Assembly (NCBI GenBank): GCA_017527205.1 | Contig: JAFXQK010000056.1 | Span: forward strand, 51,670 to 115,669 | DNA length: 64,000 bases | Source: Lachnospiraceae bacterium | Lineage (GTDB): Bacteria; Bacillota; Clostridia; Lachnospirales; Lachnospiraceae | Direction of reading: 5' to 3' | In this document: positions 1 through 8,487 of the stretch, piece after piece | How the letters are laid out: each line of letters starts with the position of its first letter | Position numbering within the stretch: the stretch's first letter is position 1 | Notes under the pieces: model-generated | The model's database searches: none | What the model was told of the DNA's origin: nothing | What the model saw: only the letters and a program-made list of their open reading frames with translations | Position numbers and translations under genes: made by a program

Positions 1-1815
1 AAGAAGATTGTAAAGGAAGGCTTAGATAAGAAGGCATTGCAGGCAAGCTTGAATTCCATGGAATTTAAGTATCTTGAGGCAGACTATGGCCGCTTCCCGA
101 AGGGACTGATGTATGGGCTTGGCGCATTGGACAGCTGGCTTCATGATGATTTAACGCCCTTTGTTCACATTGATGTCAATGCCGCTTATGCATTCCTTCG
201 CGAGAAGGTAAAGACCGATTATTTCGAGCAACTGATCGACCAGTATTTATTGAAAAATACGCATAAAACCGTTCTTGTAATGAAGCCGAAGGAAGGTCTT
301 TTGGAAGCGCAGGAGAAGGAGCTTCTAGAAAAGCTGGCCGAGATCAAGAAGGGAATGACGCAGGAAGAGCTTGAGCAGATTCAGGAAGATCAGAAGGCTT
401 TGAAGGCATTTCAGGATCGCGAGGATACGGAGGAAGAATTGCAAAAGCTTCCGATGCTGAAAAGAGAGGATCTCGGCAAAAAGGCGGCCGTTTTATATAA
501 TGAGCCGAGAAAGATTGGCGATACGGAATTTATTTTCCATGACGTGTTTACCAATGGAGTCGGTTATCTGAATCTGTCCTTTGACTTAAAGGATATACCT
601 GCGGAGTATTTCCCTTATATCGGACTGCTTCGCATTGCCATGATTGACGTCAGCACCAAGAACTATACCTATGGTGATTTGGTGAATGAGATTGATCTTT
701 GGACGGGTGGCATGACCTCTGCCGTAAGCGTAAGCAGCAAATATAGCAATCCTGATGAATGCAGGTGCTTTTTCATGATCAATGCGAAGTATACCTATCA
801 GAATCTGAAAAAGGTGATGGAGCTGGTTCGTGAGGTCGCACTCTATAGTCAGTATGATGATGAGAAGCGTATGCTGGAAATCCTTCGGGAGTATAAGACA
901 AGCACCCAGCAGGGAATGATTGCAGGAGGACATTCTCTCGCTGTTTCCAGGGCGCTTTCCTATGATAATTTGTCCTCTGCATATAATGACGTGCTCTCAA
1001 AGCTTTCTCTGTATCGGCTTGTCAGTGAAATAGAAGGAAATTTTGCGGCTAAAAAAGATTTGCTAAAGGAAAGACTTGCAACTATGACTAAGATGATTTT
1101 CAGGGCGGAAAATCTTCGCGTGGACTTTACGGGTGCAAGAGAGGTCTTGCCTGAGCTGGAAGCACAGATCGAAGCTCTTAAAAACGAGCTCTTTACCTGC
1201 GAAGTAGAAAAGGGTAGGTTTGTGCCTGAACTGAAGAAGAAAAATGAAGGCTTTATGGAGCCAAGTCAGGTTCAGTATGTCTGCCGCGCCGGGAATTACC
1301 GTAAGAAGGGGCTTCCTTATGATGGTAGCCTAAGAGCGCTGAAGGTAATGATGGGATATGAGTATCTTTGGATGAACGTGCGCGTTCGCGGCGGAGCCTA
1401 TGGCTGCATGTGCAACTTTGCAACGACGGGTGAGAGCTATTTTGTTTCCTATCGCGATCCCAATCTTGAAAAGACTGTGGAGACCTATCAGGGGGCAGCG
1501 GACTTTATCAGAGGATTTGAGGCGGATGAGCGCACGATGACAAAGTATGTGATCGGTGCCATTGGGGAGCTTGATACGCCCATGACGCCTGCAACCAAGG
1601 GAAGCTTTTCCAAGGAGGCGTGGCTTGCTGGCGTGACGGAGGAGGATTTGCAGAAAGAGCGTGATGAGCTGCTTGCAACGACGCCTGAGAAGATCAGATC
1701 TTTAGCGAGGTACGTGGATGCCTTTATGGAGGATGATTGCTTTGTTGTTGCCGGAAATTCCGGAAAGATCAAAGAAAATGAAAAAATGTTTGGTTGTATC
1801 GAGAACCTTTTATAA
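1..1815 (+). CDS. M16C-family metallopeptidase (PreP/Cym1-like), 3' part
   Basis: The reading frame is open from base 1, so the gene starts upstream; 604 codons are visible of a family usually near 970. The visible part covers the helical linker typical of M16C proteins (charged coiled stretch around residues 90-160) and the C-terminal peptidase-like half, with the conserved RGGAYG stretch near residue 464 that carries the Arg/Tyr helping catalysis. The zinc-binding HxxEH motif belongs to the missing N-terminal half. Family members degrade oligopeptides of roughly 10-70 residues in a closed chamber; in bacteria they are usually cytosolic. The stop is TAA at 1813-1815. A lipoprotein gene follows after 77 bp and has its own ribosome-binding site. 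Confidence 0.88.
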   Translation, partial: KKIVKEGLDKKALQASLNSMEFKYLEADYGRFPKGLMYGLGALDSWLHDDLTPFVHIDVNAAYAFLREKVKTDYFEQLIDQYLLKNTHKTVLVMKPKEGLLEAQEKELLEKLAEIKKGMTQEELEQIQEDQKALKAFQDREDTEEELQKLPMLKREDLGKKAAVLYNEPRKIGDTEFIFHDVFTNGVGYLNLSFDLKDIPAEYFPYIGLLRIAMIDVSTKNYTYGDLVNEIDLWTGGMTSAVSVSSKYSNPDECRCFFMINAKYTYQNLKKVMELVREVALYSQYDDEKRMLEILREYKTSTQQGMIAGGHSLAVSRALSYDNLSSAYNDVLSKLSLYRLVSEIEGNFAAKKDLLKERLATMTKMIFRAENLRVDFTGAREVLPELEAQIEALKNELFTCEVEKGRFVPELKKKNEGFMEPSQVQYVCRAGNYRKKGLPYDGSLRALKVMMGYEYLWMNVRVRGGAYGCMCNFATTGESYFVSYRDPNLEKTVETYQGAADFIRGFEADERTMTKYVIGAIGELDTPMTPATKGSFSKEAWLAGVTEEDLQKERDELLATTPEKIRSLARYVDAFMEDDCFVVAGNSGKIKENEKMFGCIENLL

Positions 1816-1892
1816 TCGTTCGTCGTCTATTAGGGTAGAACGCCAGGAAAAGGAATTCGATCATATTAATGCTTGGCGTCGGGGAGGCGAGT

Positions 1893-2957
1893 ATGAAAAA
1901 AAGAGAGTTAAAAAGAAATTTGGGAAAGCTTTTGGCAGGGGTGATTGTCCTGACGTTGCTTGCCGGATGTGGCGGAGCGAGTAAAAGCTCTGACGCAAAC
2001 TACAAGGCAGCAAACAATTCTGGAGCCAGCTATAAATCCGAGTCGGCAGCCTATGATGCAGGTTATAGAGATGACGCTGACATGGGCTTTAGCGATGGGA
2101 TTGAGGTGGCGACCAATGGAAAGAGCGGAAATGAATCCCTGTCAAACACCTCGGCAAGTAAGCGAAAGCTGATCAAGAACGTTTCCATGAGCGTAGAGAC
2201 GCAGGAATACGAGACGCTGATGACGAATCTGGAGACGCGCGTAAAGGAGCTTGGTGGCTATATCCAGAATCTCGAGAGCTATAATGGGAGCAATTATAAT
2301 GATAACTATAATTATAAAAGCGGAACCTTTGCCAAAAGAAATGCCAGCATCGTCATCCGTATTCCTCAGCAAAAGCTTGATGACTTTGTCAGCACCGTTT
2401 CGGAGCTGTCGAATGTCATTAATCGCAGGGAGAGCGTGGAGGACGTAACGCTTCAGTATGTCGACGTGAAGAGTCATAAGGAATCCCTGCAGGTAGAGCA
2501 GGCAAGGCTGCTTGAGCTTTTGGAGCGCGCAGAGAACTTGGAAGACATCATCACGCTGGAAAATCGTCTGACGAGCGTTCGCTATCAGATTGAGAGCATG
2601 GAATCCACGCTTCGCACCTATGATGACCTCGTGGATTATAGTACGGTGAACCTTCAGATCACGGAGGTTGAGGTTTATACGCCCGTGGAGGAAAAGCAGG
2701 AAACCAACTGGGAGCGCATGACCAATGGCTTCGTAGAGAGCCTGATCGACGTAAGGGATGGCTTTATCAACTTCGGCATTTGGTTTGTGGTACATATTCC
2801 TTATTTGCTCATTTGGGCAGTTGTGATTACCGTGATCCTACTGATCATTAAGAAGCTTCGTAAGAAGAGTAGTGGCAAGAAGGAGAAAATGCCGGTCAAA
2901 GGTCAGGAGCCTGAGCTTTCTGATTCCGCCTCCTCCAAGGATGAAGTAAATAAATAA
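1893..2957 (+). CDS. DUF4349 domain lipoprotein
   Basis: 354 residues. The start is taken at ATG 1893, behind GGGGAGGCG; an in-frame ATG at 1869 would put eight extra residues before the signal peptide. The N-terminus is basic, then hydrophobic, ending in lipobox LLAGC, so the protein is probably lipid-anchored outside the membrane. A low-complexity Ser/Asn/Tyr linker follows, then the DUF4349 body: a beta region around VETQEYETLMTNLE, a long coiled coil (LLELLERAENLEDIITLENR), and a C-terminal membrane helix (about residues 290-315) with a basic cytosolic tail. Members of this family are envelope proteins of unknown biochemical role. A tandem hairpin region with a T-run follows it. Confidence 0.85.
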   Translation: MKKRELKRNLGKLLAGVIVLTLLAGCGGASKSSDANYKAANNSGASYKSESAAYDAGYRDDADMGFSDGIEVATNGKSGNESLSNTSASKRKLIKNVSMSVETQEYETLMTNLETRVKELGGYIQNLESYNGSNYNDNYNYKSGTFAKRNASIVIRIPQQKLDDFVSTVSELSNVINRRESVEDVTLQYVDVKSHKESLQVEQARLLELLERAENLEDIITLENRLTSVRYQIESMESTLRTYDDLVDYSTVNLQITEVEVYTPVEEKQETNWERMTNGFVESLIDVRDGFINFGIWFVVHIPYLLIWAVVITVILLIIKKLRKKSSGKKEKMPVKGQEPELSDSASSKDEVNK

Positions 2958-2999
2958 TGTATGCCATAGATGATTTATCGCGTTAAGATAGTGAGAATC

Positions 3000-3082
3000 T
3001 CCGGGTAATCCCCCGGAAAATGGCCCAGAGTGACTTCCTGGCAGAACTTTAATCCGGAAAGCTGCTCTGGGCCGTATTTTTT
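3000..3082 (+). terminator. tandem hairpins ending in a T-run (terminator)
   Basis: A small hairpin (CCGGG at 3001-3005 with CCCGG near 3013-3017) is followed by a larger one whose outer stem is GGCCCAGAG (3022-3030) and CTCTGGGCC (3065-3073), with an inner TTCC/GGAA pairing. TATTTTTTG follows at once. It ends transcription from the DUF4349 gene; the promoter of the next gene lies further downstream. Confidence 0.7.
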
Positions 3083-3154
3083 GTGCATACGTAAGGGATT
3101 CCGAAATAACCTGAAATCCGACTCGTGTAGAGCGGAAAAGTGTAAAAATGGATA

Positions 3155-3183
3155 TTGACAGATGAAGTGAAACATTGTAATAT
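3155..3183 (+). promoter_or_regulatory. sigma-A-type promoter of the yhfC-like gene with overlapping dyads
   Basis: TTGACA at 3155-3160 and TAATAT at 3178-3183 are separated by 17 bp. The -10 box lies inside overlapping inverted repeats: GTAATA-TG-TATTAC (3177-3190) and ATGTA-T-TACAT (3182-3192). This is a plausible operator for a repressor. Confidence 0.75.
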
Positions 3184-3229
3184 GTATTACATAGAATAAT
3201 ACAACAAATACAGAAAGGAAGGAATACAT

Positions 3230-4045
3230 ATGAGTTTGCCGAATGGATCAATGGCATGTATCATTATCGTTATGATTGCCGGAATCGCGATTCCGGTGGC
3301 ATTATTACTGGTATTAAAGAAGGTGACGGGTGGTTCTTATAAAGCTTTTTTCTGGGGATGCTTTATCATGTTCCTGTTTGCCATGACGTTGGAGTCGATC
3401 ATACATCAGTTTGTGTATTCGACGGACTTTGGACAGAAAATCTGGAACAATGCGCTCTGGTATGCAATTTATGGCGGATTGATGGCAGGAGTTTTTGAAG
3501 AGACAGGCAGGTTTATTGCTTTTAAGTATCCCTTAAAGAAGCAATGGGACAAGGATGCAAATGCACTGACCTATGCAGCAGGACATGGCGGCTTTGAGAT
3601 GTTTAACATTTTATTTTTTGGCATGTTAAATAATATCACTTATGCCACGGTCATGAAGTATCCAGATAAGATGGCGGAAGTTTTTGAAAAGGCGACGGCG
3701 GAACAGGCCGTTCAGATTCAGCAGGTGTATGATACACTGGCAACCACGCCGGCATGGATGTATCTGCTTGCTATCGTGGAGCGCTGTGGCGCACTCATTT
3801 TGCATTTTGGACTTTCTGTTCTGGTTTGGTTTGCCGTAAAGAAGGGAAAGAAGAAATTTTACTTATTCCCTCTGGCCATTTTGCTGCATGCATTTGTAGA
3901 CGGCGGTATGACCTTAGTAAATAAATTAACTGGAAGCATTGCAATCACGGAGATCTTTATTTGGGTGCTTGCCATTGCAGTTGGAGCCTTCAGCTTCATG
4001 ATTTGGAAGAAGGAAGCGACAAAGGAGAGCATTCAAAAGTCCTGA
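3230..4045 (+). CDS. YhfC-family intramembrane glutamic-type protease
   Basis: 271 residues, ATG behind AAAGGAAGG. A multi-pass membrane protein with about seven hydrophobic segments. Family motifs are visible: FEETGRF near residue 90 (the two glutamates are the expected catalytic part), GHGGFE near 118 and HAFVDGG near 222. These resemble the YhfC family (PF10086), which is distantly related to CPBP/Abi and Rce1-type membrane proteases. The substrate is unknown. It is a single-gene transcription unit with its own strong promoter and dyad operator, and it runs tail to tail with the ABC-F gene. In other Firmicutes such proteins often sit next to a regulator gene; none is adjacent here. Confidence 0.82.
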   Translation: MSLPNGSMACIIIVMIAGIAIPVALLLVLKKVTGGSYKAFFWGCFIMFLFAMTLESIIHQFVYSTDFGQKIWNNALWYAIYGGLMAGVFEETGRFIAFKYPLKKQWDKDANALTYAAGHGGFEMFNILFFGMLNNITYATVMKYPDKMAEVFEKATAEQAVQIQQVYDTLATTPAWMYLLAIVERCGALILHFGLSVLVWFAVKKGKKKFYLFPLAILLHAFVDGGMTLVNKLTGSIAITEIFIWVLAIAVGAFSFMIWKKEATKESIQKS

Positions 4046-4082
4046 TAAGAGCACATGCCATTGCCGAAAATGGAAGATGGTA

Positions 4083-4119
4083 ACAAAAAGAAGCGCTGGC
4101 AGTTTATTCCGCCAGCGTT
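4083..4119 (-). terminator. intrinsic terminator of the ABC-F gene (stop codon in loop)
   Basis: AAGCGCTGGC (4091-4100) pairs with GCCAGCGTTT (4111-4120). Read on the minus strand, the stem is followed by CTTTTTG. The ABC-F stop codon (4104-4106) lies in the loop. On the + strand the stem is followed by only three T, so it is weaker for the yhfC-like gene. Confidence 0.75.
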
Positions 4120-6056
4120 TCCCATTGTTCATATTTTTGCTCTAATTCTACCTTCAACGCATCCTGTTCCTTTGCCAATTCCTGGAGCTTTATGGAGCTG
4201 GTGGCAATTTCTGGCTTTGCCATTTCTTCATCTATTTCTGAAATGCGAGCCTCCAACTCTGCAATTCTGGCCTCGCATTTTTTGAGGTCATTTTCTTTCT
4301 TTCGAATCCTTGCTTCTTCTTCCTTTTTGGCCTTGTAATCCAAGGCACCGCCCTTAGAAGCAGTAGTGTCGGACGTGGCAGAAGCGGAAGTTGTAGAAGC
4401 ACCAGATCTTTCCTCTTCCTTTTTGATCTGCTCGTCCAACGTTGCCATCTGAATGTCGCGTTTTTCCAAATAGTAATCATAATTTCCGACATAGCTTACA
4501 AAATGATTCTTGGTAAGTTCCAGAATCCGATGTGCCGTCCGATTGATAAAATAACGGTCATGGCTGACGTAGAGAACGGTGCCGGAATAGGAATTTAGGG
4601 CATCCTCAAGAATTTCCTTGGATGCAATGTCAAGATGGTTTGTCGGCTCATCCAGAATCAAAAAGTTAGCGTTGCCCAGCATCAGTTTTGCAAGGGAGAC
4701 GCGTCCGCGCTCGCCGCCGCTTAAATCCTTAATGAGTTTAAATACGTCATCCCCCGTAAAGAGAAAGGCGGCAAGAACGTTTCGAATTTCCGTATTGGTG
4801 AGATATGGGTAATCATCTGAAATTTCATCAAATAAGCTCTTCTCAGGATGAAGTACGTGGTGCTCCTGATCATAGTACCCAATTTCAACGTTAGTTCCTA
4901 GCGTAAATTTCCCGGAATCTGCGGGGAGTACTTCATTCAATATCTTTAACAGGGTTGTCTTTCCCGTACCATTATCACCGAGGATGGCAACGTGCTCTCC
5001 ACGCTTGATCTCAAAGGAGACGTCGTGGAAGAGATTCTTTCCGTCAAAGGATTTGGAGAGGCCCTCAACGGTCAGAACGTCCTTACCACTTTCACGGTAG
5101 GGTGTCAGCGTCAGCTTCATGTCGGTATTGACTTCCGTAGGCTTTTCGATTCGCTCTATTTTATCCAGCATTTTTTCGCGGCTTTCCGCACGCTTTATGG
5201 ATTTTTCACGGTTGAAGGAGCGAAGCTTTTCAATCACGGCCTCCTGATGCTGAATTTCCCGCTGTTGGTTCAGATAGGCATTCATGGCGGCAATGCGAAG
5301 CATCTTTTTCTTTTCGGCATAATCGGAATAATTTCCCAGGAAGGTCATGGCCTTGGTTTGATCTAGCTCAATAATTTTCGTACAAATACGATCCAGGAAA
5401 TAACGGTCATGGGAGACAATCAGAACAGCCCCCTTATAGTTCAATAAATAGGTCTCTAACCATGAGATGGAAGAGACGTCCAAATGGTTGGTGGGCTCGT
5501 CCAAAATAATTAAGTCAGGCTTTTGCAAAAGGAGCTTGCCAAGAGCAACGCGCGTCTTTTGTCCGCCGGAAAGTGTGCTGACGGATTTTGAAAACTCAGT
5601 CTCTGCAAAGCCAAGACCCTTTAAGACACCAATGACCTCGCTCTGATAGGAGTACCCGTCCCCCATTTCAAAGGCATGCGTAAGATCCGTATACCGCTTC
5701 ATCAAGGCATCCAACGCTTCGCCAGACGTCTCCTTCATGTCCTCCTCGCATTTACGCATCATCGCCTCGATGTCTAAGAGATTTTGTTTTACGGAGAGGA
5801 GCTCTTCATATATGGTGTTTTTCGTGGAAACGGCGTTGTTCTGTGCAAGATAGCCTAAGGTTTTATCCTTAGACAACGTGACGAGACCGGAATCAGGCGC
5901 ACTTTCACCTACGATAATGCGAAGAAGCGTCGTTTTCCCGGCACCATTGATGCCGACAATGGCCGCCTTTTCGTTATCCTCAACATGAAAGCTCACGTCC
6001 TGCAGAACCTTTTTTTCCACAAATTCTTTACAGATGTTTTGACAAGATAAAATCAT
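4104..6056 (-). CDS. ABC-F family ATPase (YdiF/Uup-type)
   Basis: 650 residues without membrane segments. Two ABC domains are in tandem: Walker A GINGAGKT and signature LSGGQKTRVALGK in the first; GDNGTGKT and LSGGERGRVSLAK in the second; each has an LILDEPTNHLD Walker B. Between them is the charged inter-domain arm expected of ABC-F proteins (QQREIQHQEAVIEKLRSFNR), and the C-terminus is a long coiled coil as in Uup/YdiF. Such proteins bind the ribosomal E site and relieve stalled or antibiotic-blocked ribosomes; the length and coiled tail favour a housekeeping YdiF-like role over a dedicated resistance factor. ATG 6056 lies behind CGGAGGAA. It is transcribed alone, divergently from rex. Confidence 0.92.
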   Translation of the reverse strand: MILSCQNICKEFVEKKVLQDVSFHVEDNEKAAIVGINGAGKTTLLRIIVGESAPDSGLVTLSKDKTLGYLAQNNAVSTKNTIYEELLSVKQNLLDIEAMMRKCEEDMKETSGEALDALMKRYTDLTHAFEMGDGYSYQSEVIGVLKGLGFAETEFSKSVSTLSGGQKTRVALGKLLLQKPDLIILDEPTNHLDVSSISWLETYLLNYKGAVLIVSHDRYFLDRICTKIIELDQTKAMTFLGNYSDYAEKKKMLRIAAMNAYLNQQREIQHQEAVIEKLRSFNREKSIKRAESREKMLDKIERIEKPTEVNTDMKLTLTPYRESGKDVLTVEGLSKSFDGKNLFHDVSFEIKRGEHVAILGDNGTGKTTLLKILNEVLPADSGKFTLGTNVEIGYYDQEHHVLHPEKSLFDEISDDYPYLTNTEIRNVLAAFLFTGDDVFKLIKDLSGGERGRVSLAKLMLGNANFLILDEPTNHLDIASKEILEDALNSYSGTVLYVSHDRYFINRTAHRILELTKNHFVSYVGNYDYYLEKRDIQMATLDEQIKKEEERSGASTTSASATSDTTASKGGALDYKAKKEEEARIRKKENDLKKCEARIAELEARISEIDEEMAKPEIATSSIKLQELAKEQDALKVELEQKYEQWETLAE

Positions 6057-6076
6057 GATTATTCCTCCGAAGTTTT

Positions 6077-6105
6077 ATTCTATTTGTTTTGCTTTGGGCT
6101 GTCAA
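6077..6105 (-). promoter_or_regulatory. promoter of the ABC-F gene (minus strand)
   Basis: Read on the minus strand, TTGACA (6105-6100) and TAGAAT (6082-6077) are separated by 17 bp, about 20 bases before the ABC-F ribosome-binding site. Confidence 0.7.
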
Positions 6106-6135
6106 GAGAGAGCGTGTTTTTCAAGGAATCTAATA

Positions 6136-6164
6136 TTGACACGTTTTTAACAAAGTGATATAGT
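6136..6164 (+). promoter_or_regulatory. promoter of rex with candidate Rex operator
   Basis: TTGACA (6136-6141), 17-bp spacer, TATAGT (6159-6164). The segment 6136-6153 reads TTGACAC-GTTT-TTAACAA: the right half is a perfect Rex half-site (consensus TTGTTAA-N4-TTAACAA) and the left half matches in part, overlapping the -35 box. Autoregulation by the NADH/NAD+ ratio is a reasonable inference. Confidence 0.65.
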
Positions 6165-6233
6165 TTTATCGTATGAAATGAGATATTTGGCTCTTCATGA
6201 AAACAATTTTCGTGGGAACGGAGGGAACGAGCC

Positions 6234-6884
6234 TTGACGGAAAATGAGAAAGAAATTTCGCAGGCAGTCATTGGCAGACTGCCAAGGTATTTTCGATATT
6301 TAGGAGAACTTCGCGACGAAGGCGTGGAGCGAATTTCCTCACAGGATTTGAGCGAACTGATGAAGGTAACGGCTTCTCAGATTCGACAGGATTTTAATAA
6401 TTTCGGCGGTTTTGGTCAGCAGGGTTATGGCTATAACGTCGAGTATTTATATCGCGAAATCGGTAAGATTTTGGGACTGGATCAAACGCATAACTTCATT
6501 ATCGTAGGATCCGGTAATCTAGGAAGGGCGCTAGGAAACTATTTGAATTTTGAACGCCGCGGCTTTCTTTTGAAAGGGATGTTTGACCAGAATCCCGAAG
6601 TGATCGGAAGTGTTGTTCGTGGCGTAAAGGTGATGCCGATGGAGGAGATGGAGCAATTCGTCAGGGACAATGACATTGACATTGCCGTTTTGACGCTTCC
6701 TAAGACCAGTGCAGTCGGCGTTGCCGATCGATTGGCGCAAAATGGCATTAAGGCAATTTGGAATTTTGCTCACGTGGACTTAAACCTTCCGAAGGAGATT
6801 CAGGTTGAAAACGTTCATTTGTCCGACAGCCTGATGAAGCTTTCCTATAATTTGACGCGTTATCGCAAGGAACAGGAGGAATAA
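6234..6884 (+). CDS. rex: redox-sensing transcriptional repressor Rex
   Basis: 216 residues. It starts at TTG 6234, with GGAGGG at 6219-6224; no in-frame ATG precedes the conserved VIGRLPRYFRYL. An N-terminal winged helix (about residues 1-80, SQIRQDFNNFGGFGQQGYGY) binds operator DNA. A Rossmann domain with VGSGNLGRAL at 91-100 binds NADH or NAD+. Rex represses fermentation, hydrogenase and NADH-oxidising genes and releases DNA when NADH is high. That fits the [FeFe] hydrogenase and Nfn-type genes elsewhere in the window. It is directly followed by nnr with no gap (stop TAA 6882-6884, ATG 6885), so the two are surely co-transcribed. Confidence 0.96.
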   Translation: MTENEKEISQAVIGRLPRYFRYLGELRDEGVERISSQDLSELMKVTASQIRQDFNNFGGFGQQGYGYNVEYLYREIGKILGLDQTHNFIIVGSGNLGRALGNYLNFERRGFLLKGMFDQNPEVIGSVVRGVKVMPMEEMEQFVRDNDIDIAVLTLPKTSAVGVADRLAQNGIKAIWNFAHVDLNLPKEIQVENVHLSDSLMKLSYNLTRYRKEQEE

Positions 6885-8453
6885 ATGCGTTATCTTGTTA
6901 CCAGCGAGGAAATGAAACGATATGATAAGGCAACCATCGAAAAGATTGGGATTCCCGGTCCCGTCTTAATGGAGCGCGCTGCGCTGCAGACCTTTTTCTG
7001 CCTGAAGGAGAGAGGACAAATCACTGCAGTTCATAAGGTGTTGATTCTCGCTGGATATGGAAATAATGGCGGGGACGGACTTGTCCTTGCAAGACTTCTT
7101 TGTGAGGCAGGCAAGAATGTCTTTCTTTGGCTTGTAGGAAACGAGGCGAAGGCAACACAGGATTTTCTGTTACAAAAAAAGATCCTTGACAGTTTTCCAG
7201 TAAAAATGGTAACGGACAAGCCGGAAGGAAGCTATGACGTCATTGTGGATGCCCTGTTTGGCGTAGGACTATCGAGACCCTTAGAGGGCAGGTATCTTGA
7301 AGCAATCGAAAGCTTAAATCGTGTAAGCGGCTTTAAGATTGCCATGGATATTCCGAGCGGCGTTAGTGCTGATACGGGCGAAATCCTGGGGACGGCTTTT
7401 CGCGCTGACCTGACGGTTACCTATGGATTTGAAAAGAAGGGCTTGTATTTATACCCAGGAAAGAGTCTTTCCGGGGAAATTGTTTTGGCAGACGTTGGTA
7501 TTTCCAAGCGATCCTTTAGGGATGACGAGCCGCAGTGCTTTGCCATGGATGAGGATTTGCAAGAGCTTTTACCCAAAAGAGTGCCTGACGGAAACAAAGG
7601 AACCTTTGGAAAGGTACTGATTGTTGCGGGAAGCTATCAGATGGCGGGAGCTGCCGTGCTTTGTTCGAAGGCTTGCTATCGAACGGGGGCGGGCATGGTC
7701 AAGATATTGTCGGTTCCGGAAAACCGCATCATTCTGCAGGAAACCCTGCCAGAGGCGCTTCTTGGTAACGTTATGGAAGAGGAGGACGTCATTTCCTCGC
7801 TTCTTTGGTGCGACGTTATTTGTATTGGCCCCGGACTTGGACGCGGAGCGGAAGCCGTTAAGGCCATTGCCATGGCGCTGGGCGTTCACGAAGCACTGAC
7901 GACCACGCAAATAGAAAACATACAAAAAAAACCGTTGATTCTGGATGCCGATGGATTAAATCTTTTGACGGAGCATTCGGAATTTTTGGACATAATAAAA
8001 GGACAGGGGCAGGCCGGAAGGCAGATAGTTCTCACCCCACATGCCGGAGAATTTCTGCGACTGTGGAATGCGTCAGAGAAGATCGTGGAAGGATCAGAAG
8101 ATCTGCAGATGAATACATTCAAAAGGCAACCATGGAACTATGCAAGGCAACTATCCAAATGGCTTTCCGTCATCGTGGTTGCAAAGGACGCCAGAACCCT
8201 TATCTGTGCGCCGGAGGGACCATATTGCATGAACCTATCAGGTAACAGCGGAATGGCGACGGCAGGAAGCGGTGACGTTCTTGCGGGCATTCTTTCGGCA
8301 TTTGTGGCTGCTTTGGGGCATGGAAAAGCTTTAGAACCGGATCTTTTCTTCTTGGCGGCGTGCCGGGCCGTGCGGGCACATGGCCTGCTTGGCGATGAGG
8401 CTGCAAAAAGACTTGGAGAACATGCTGTCATGGCAGGAGATTTGATTCCATAA
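6885..8453 (+). CDS. nnr: bifunctional NAD(P)HX epimerase / ADP-dependent NAD(P)HX dehydratase
   Basis: 522 residues with two fused domains. The N-terminal YjeF epimerase domain (about 1-215) carries GYGNNGGDG at 58-65, which binds the nucleotide. The C-terminal ribokinase-like dehydratase domain (about 230-520) has PDGNKGTFGKVLIVAGS, LDADGLNLL and AGSGDVLAG. It repairs hydrated NADH and NADPH, first epimerising R-NADHX and then dehydrating S-NADHX with ADP. Between LGVHEAL and KPLILDADGLN there is a short polar insertion, probably a surface loop. It abuts rex upstream and is followed after 34 bp by alr, an order common in Firmicutes. Confidence 0.95.
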   Translation: MRYLVTSEEMKRYDKATIEKIGIPGPVLMERAALQTFFCLKERGQITAVHKVLILAGYGNNGGDGLVLARLLCEAGKNVFLWLVGNEAKATQDFLLQKKILDSFPVKMVTDKPEGSYDVIVDALFGVGLSRPLEGRYLEAIESLNRVSGFKIAMDIPSGVSADTGEILGTAFRADLTVTYGFEKKGLYLYPGKSLSGEIVLADVGISKRSFRDDEPQCFAMDEDLQELLPKRVPDGNKGTFGKVLIVAGSYQMAGAAVLCSKACYRTGAGMVKILSVPENRIILQETLPEALLGNVMEEEDVISSLLWCDVICIGPGLGRGAEAVKAIAMALGVHEALTTTQIENIQKKPLILDADGLNLLTEHSEFLDIIKGQGQAGRQIVLTPHAGEFLRLWNASEKIVEGSEDLQMNTFKRQPWNYARQLSKWLSVIVVAKDARTLICAPEGPYCMNLSGNSGMATAGSGDVLAGILSAFVAALGHGKALEPDLFFLAACRAVRAHGLLGDEAAKRLGEHAVMAGDLIP

Positions 8454-8487
8454 ATTGGAATAAGAATAGAATTTGTTGGAGGACGAA

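Noticed and set aside
2958..3229. Structured leader as a riboswitch for the yhfC-like gene
   Set aside because: The hairpins lie upstream of the gene's own near-consensus promoter and end in a T-run; they match no aptamer consensus I know. A terminator for the upstream gene is simpler.
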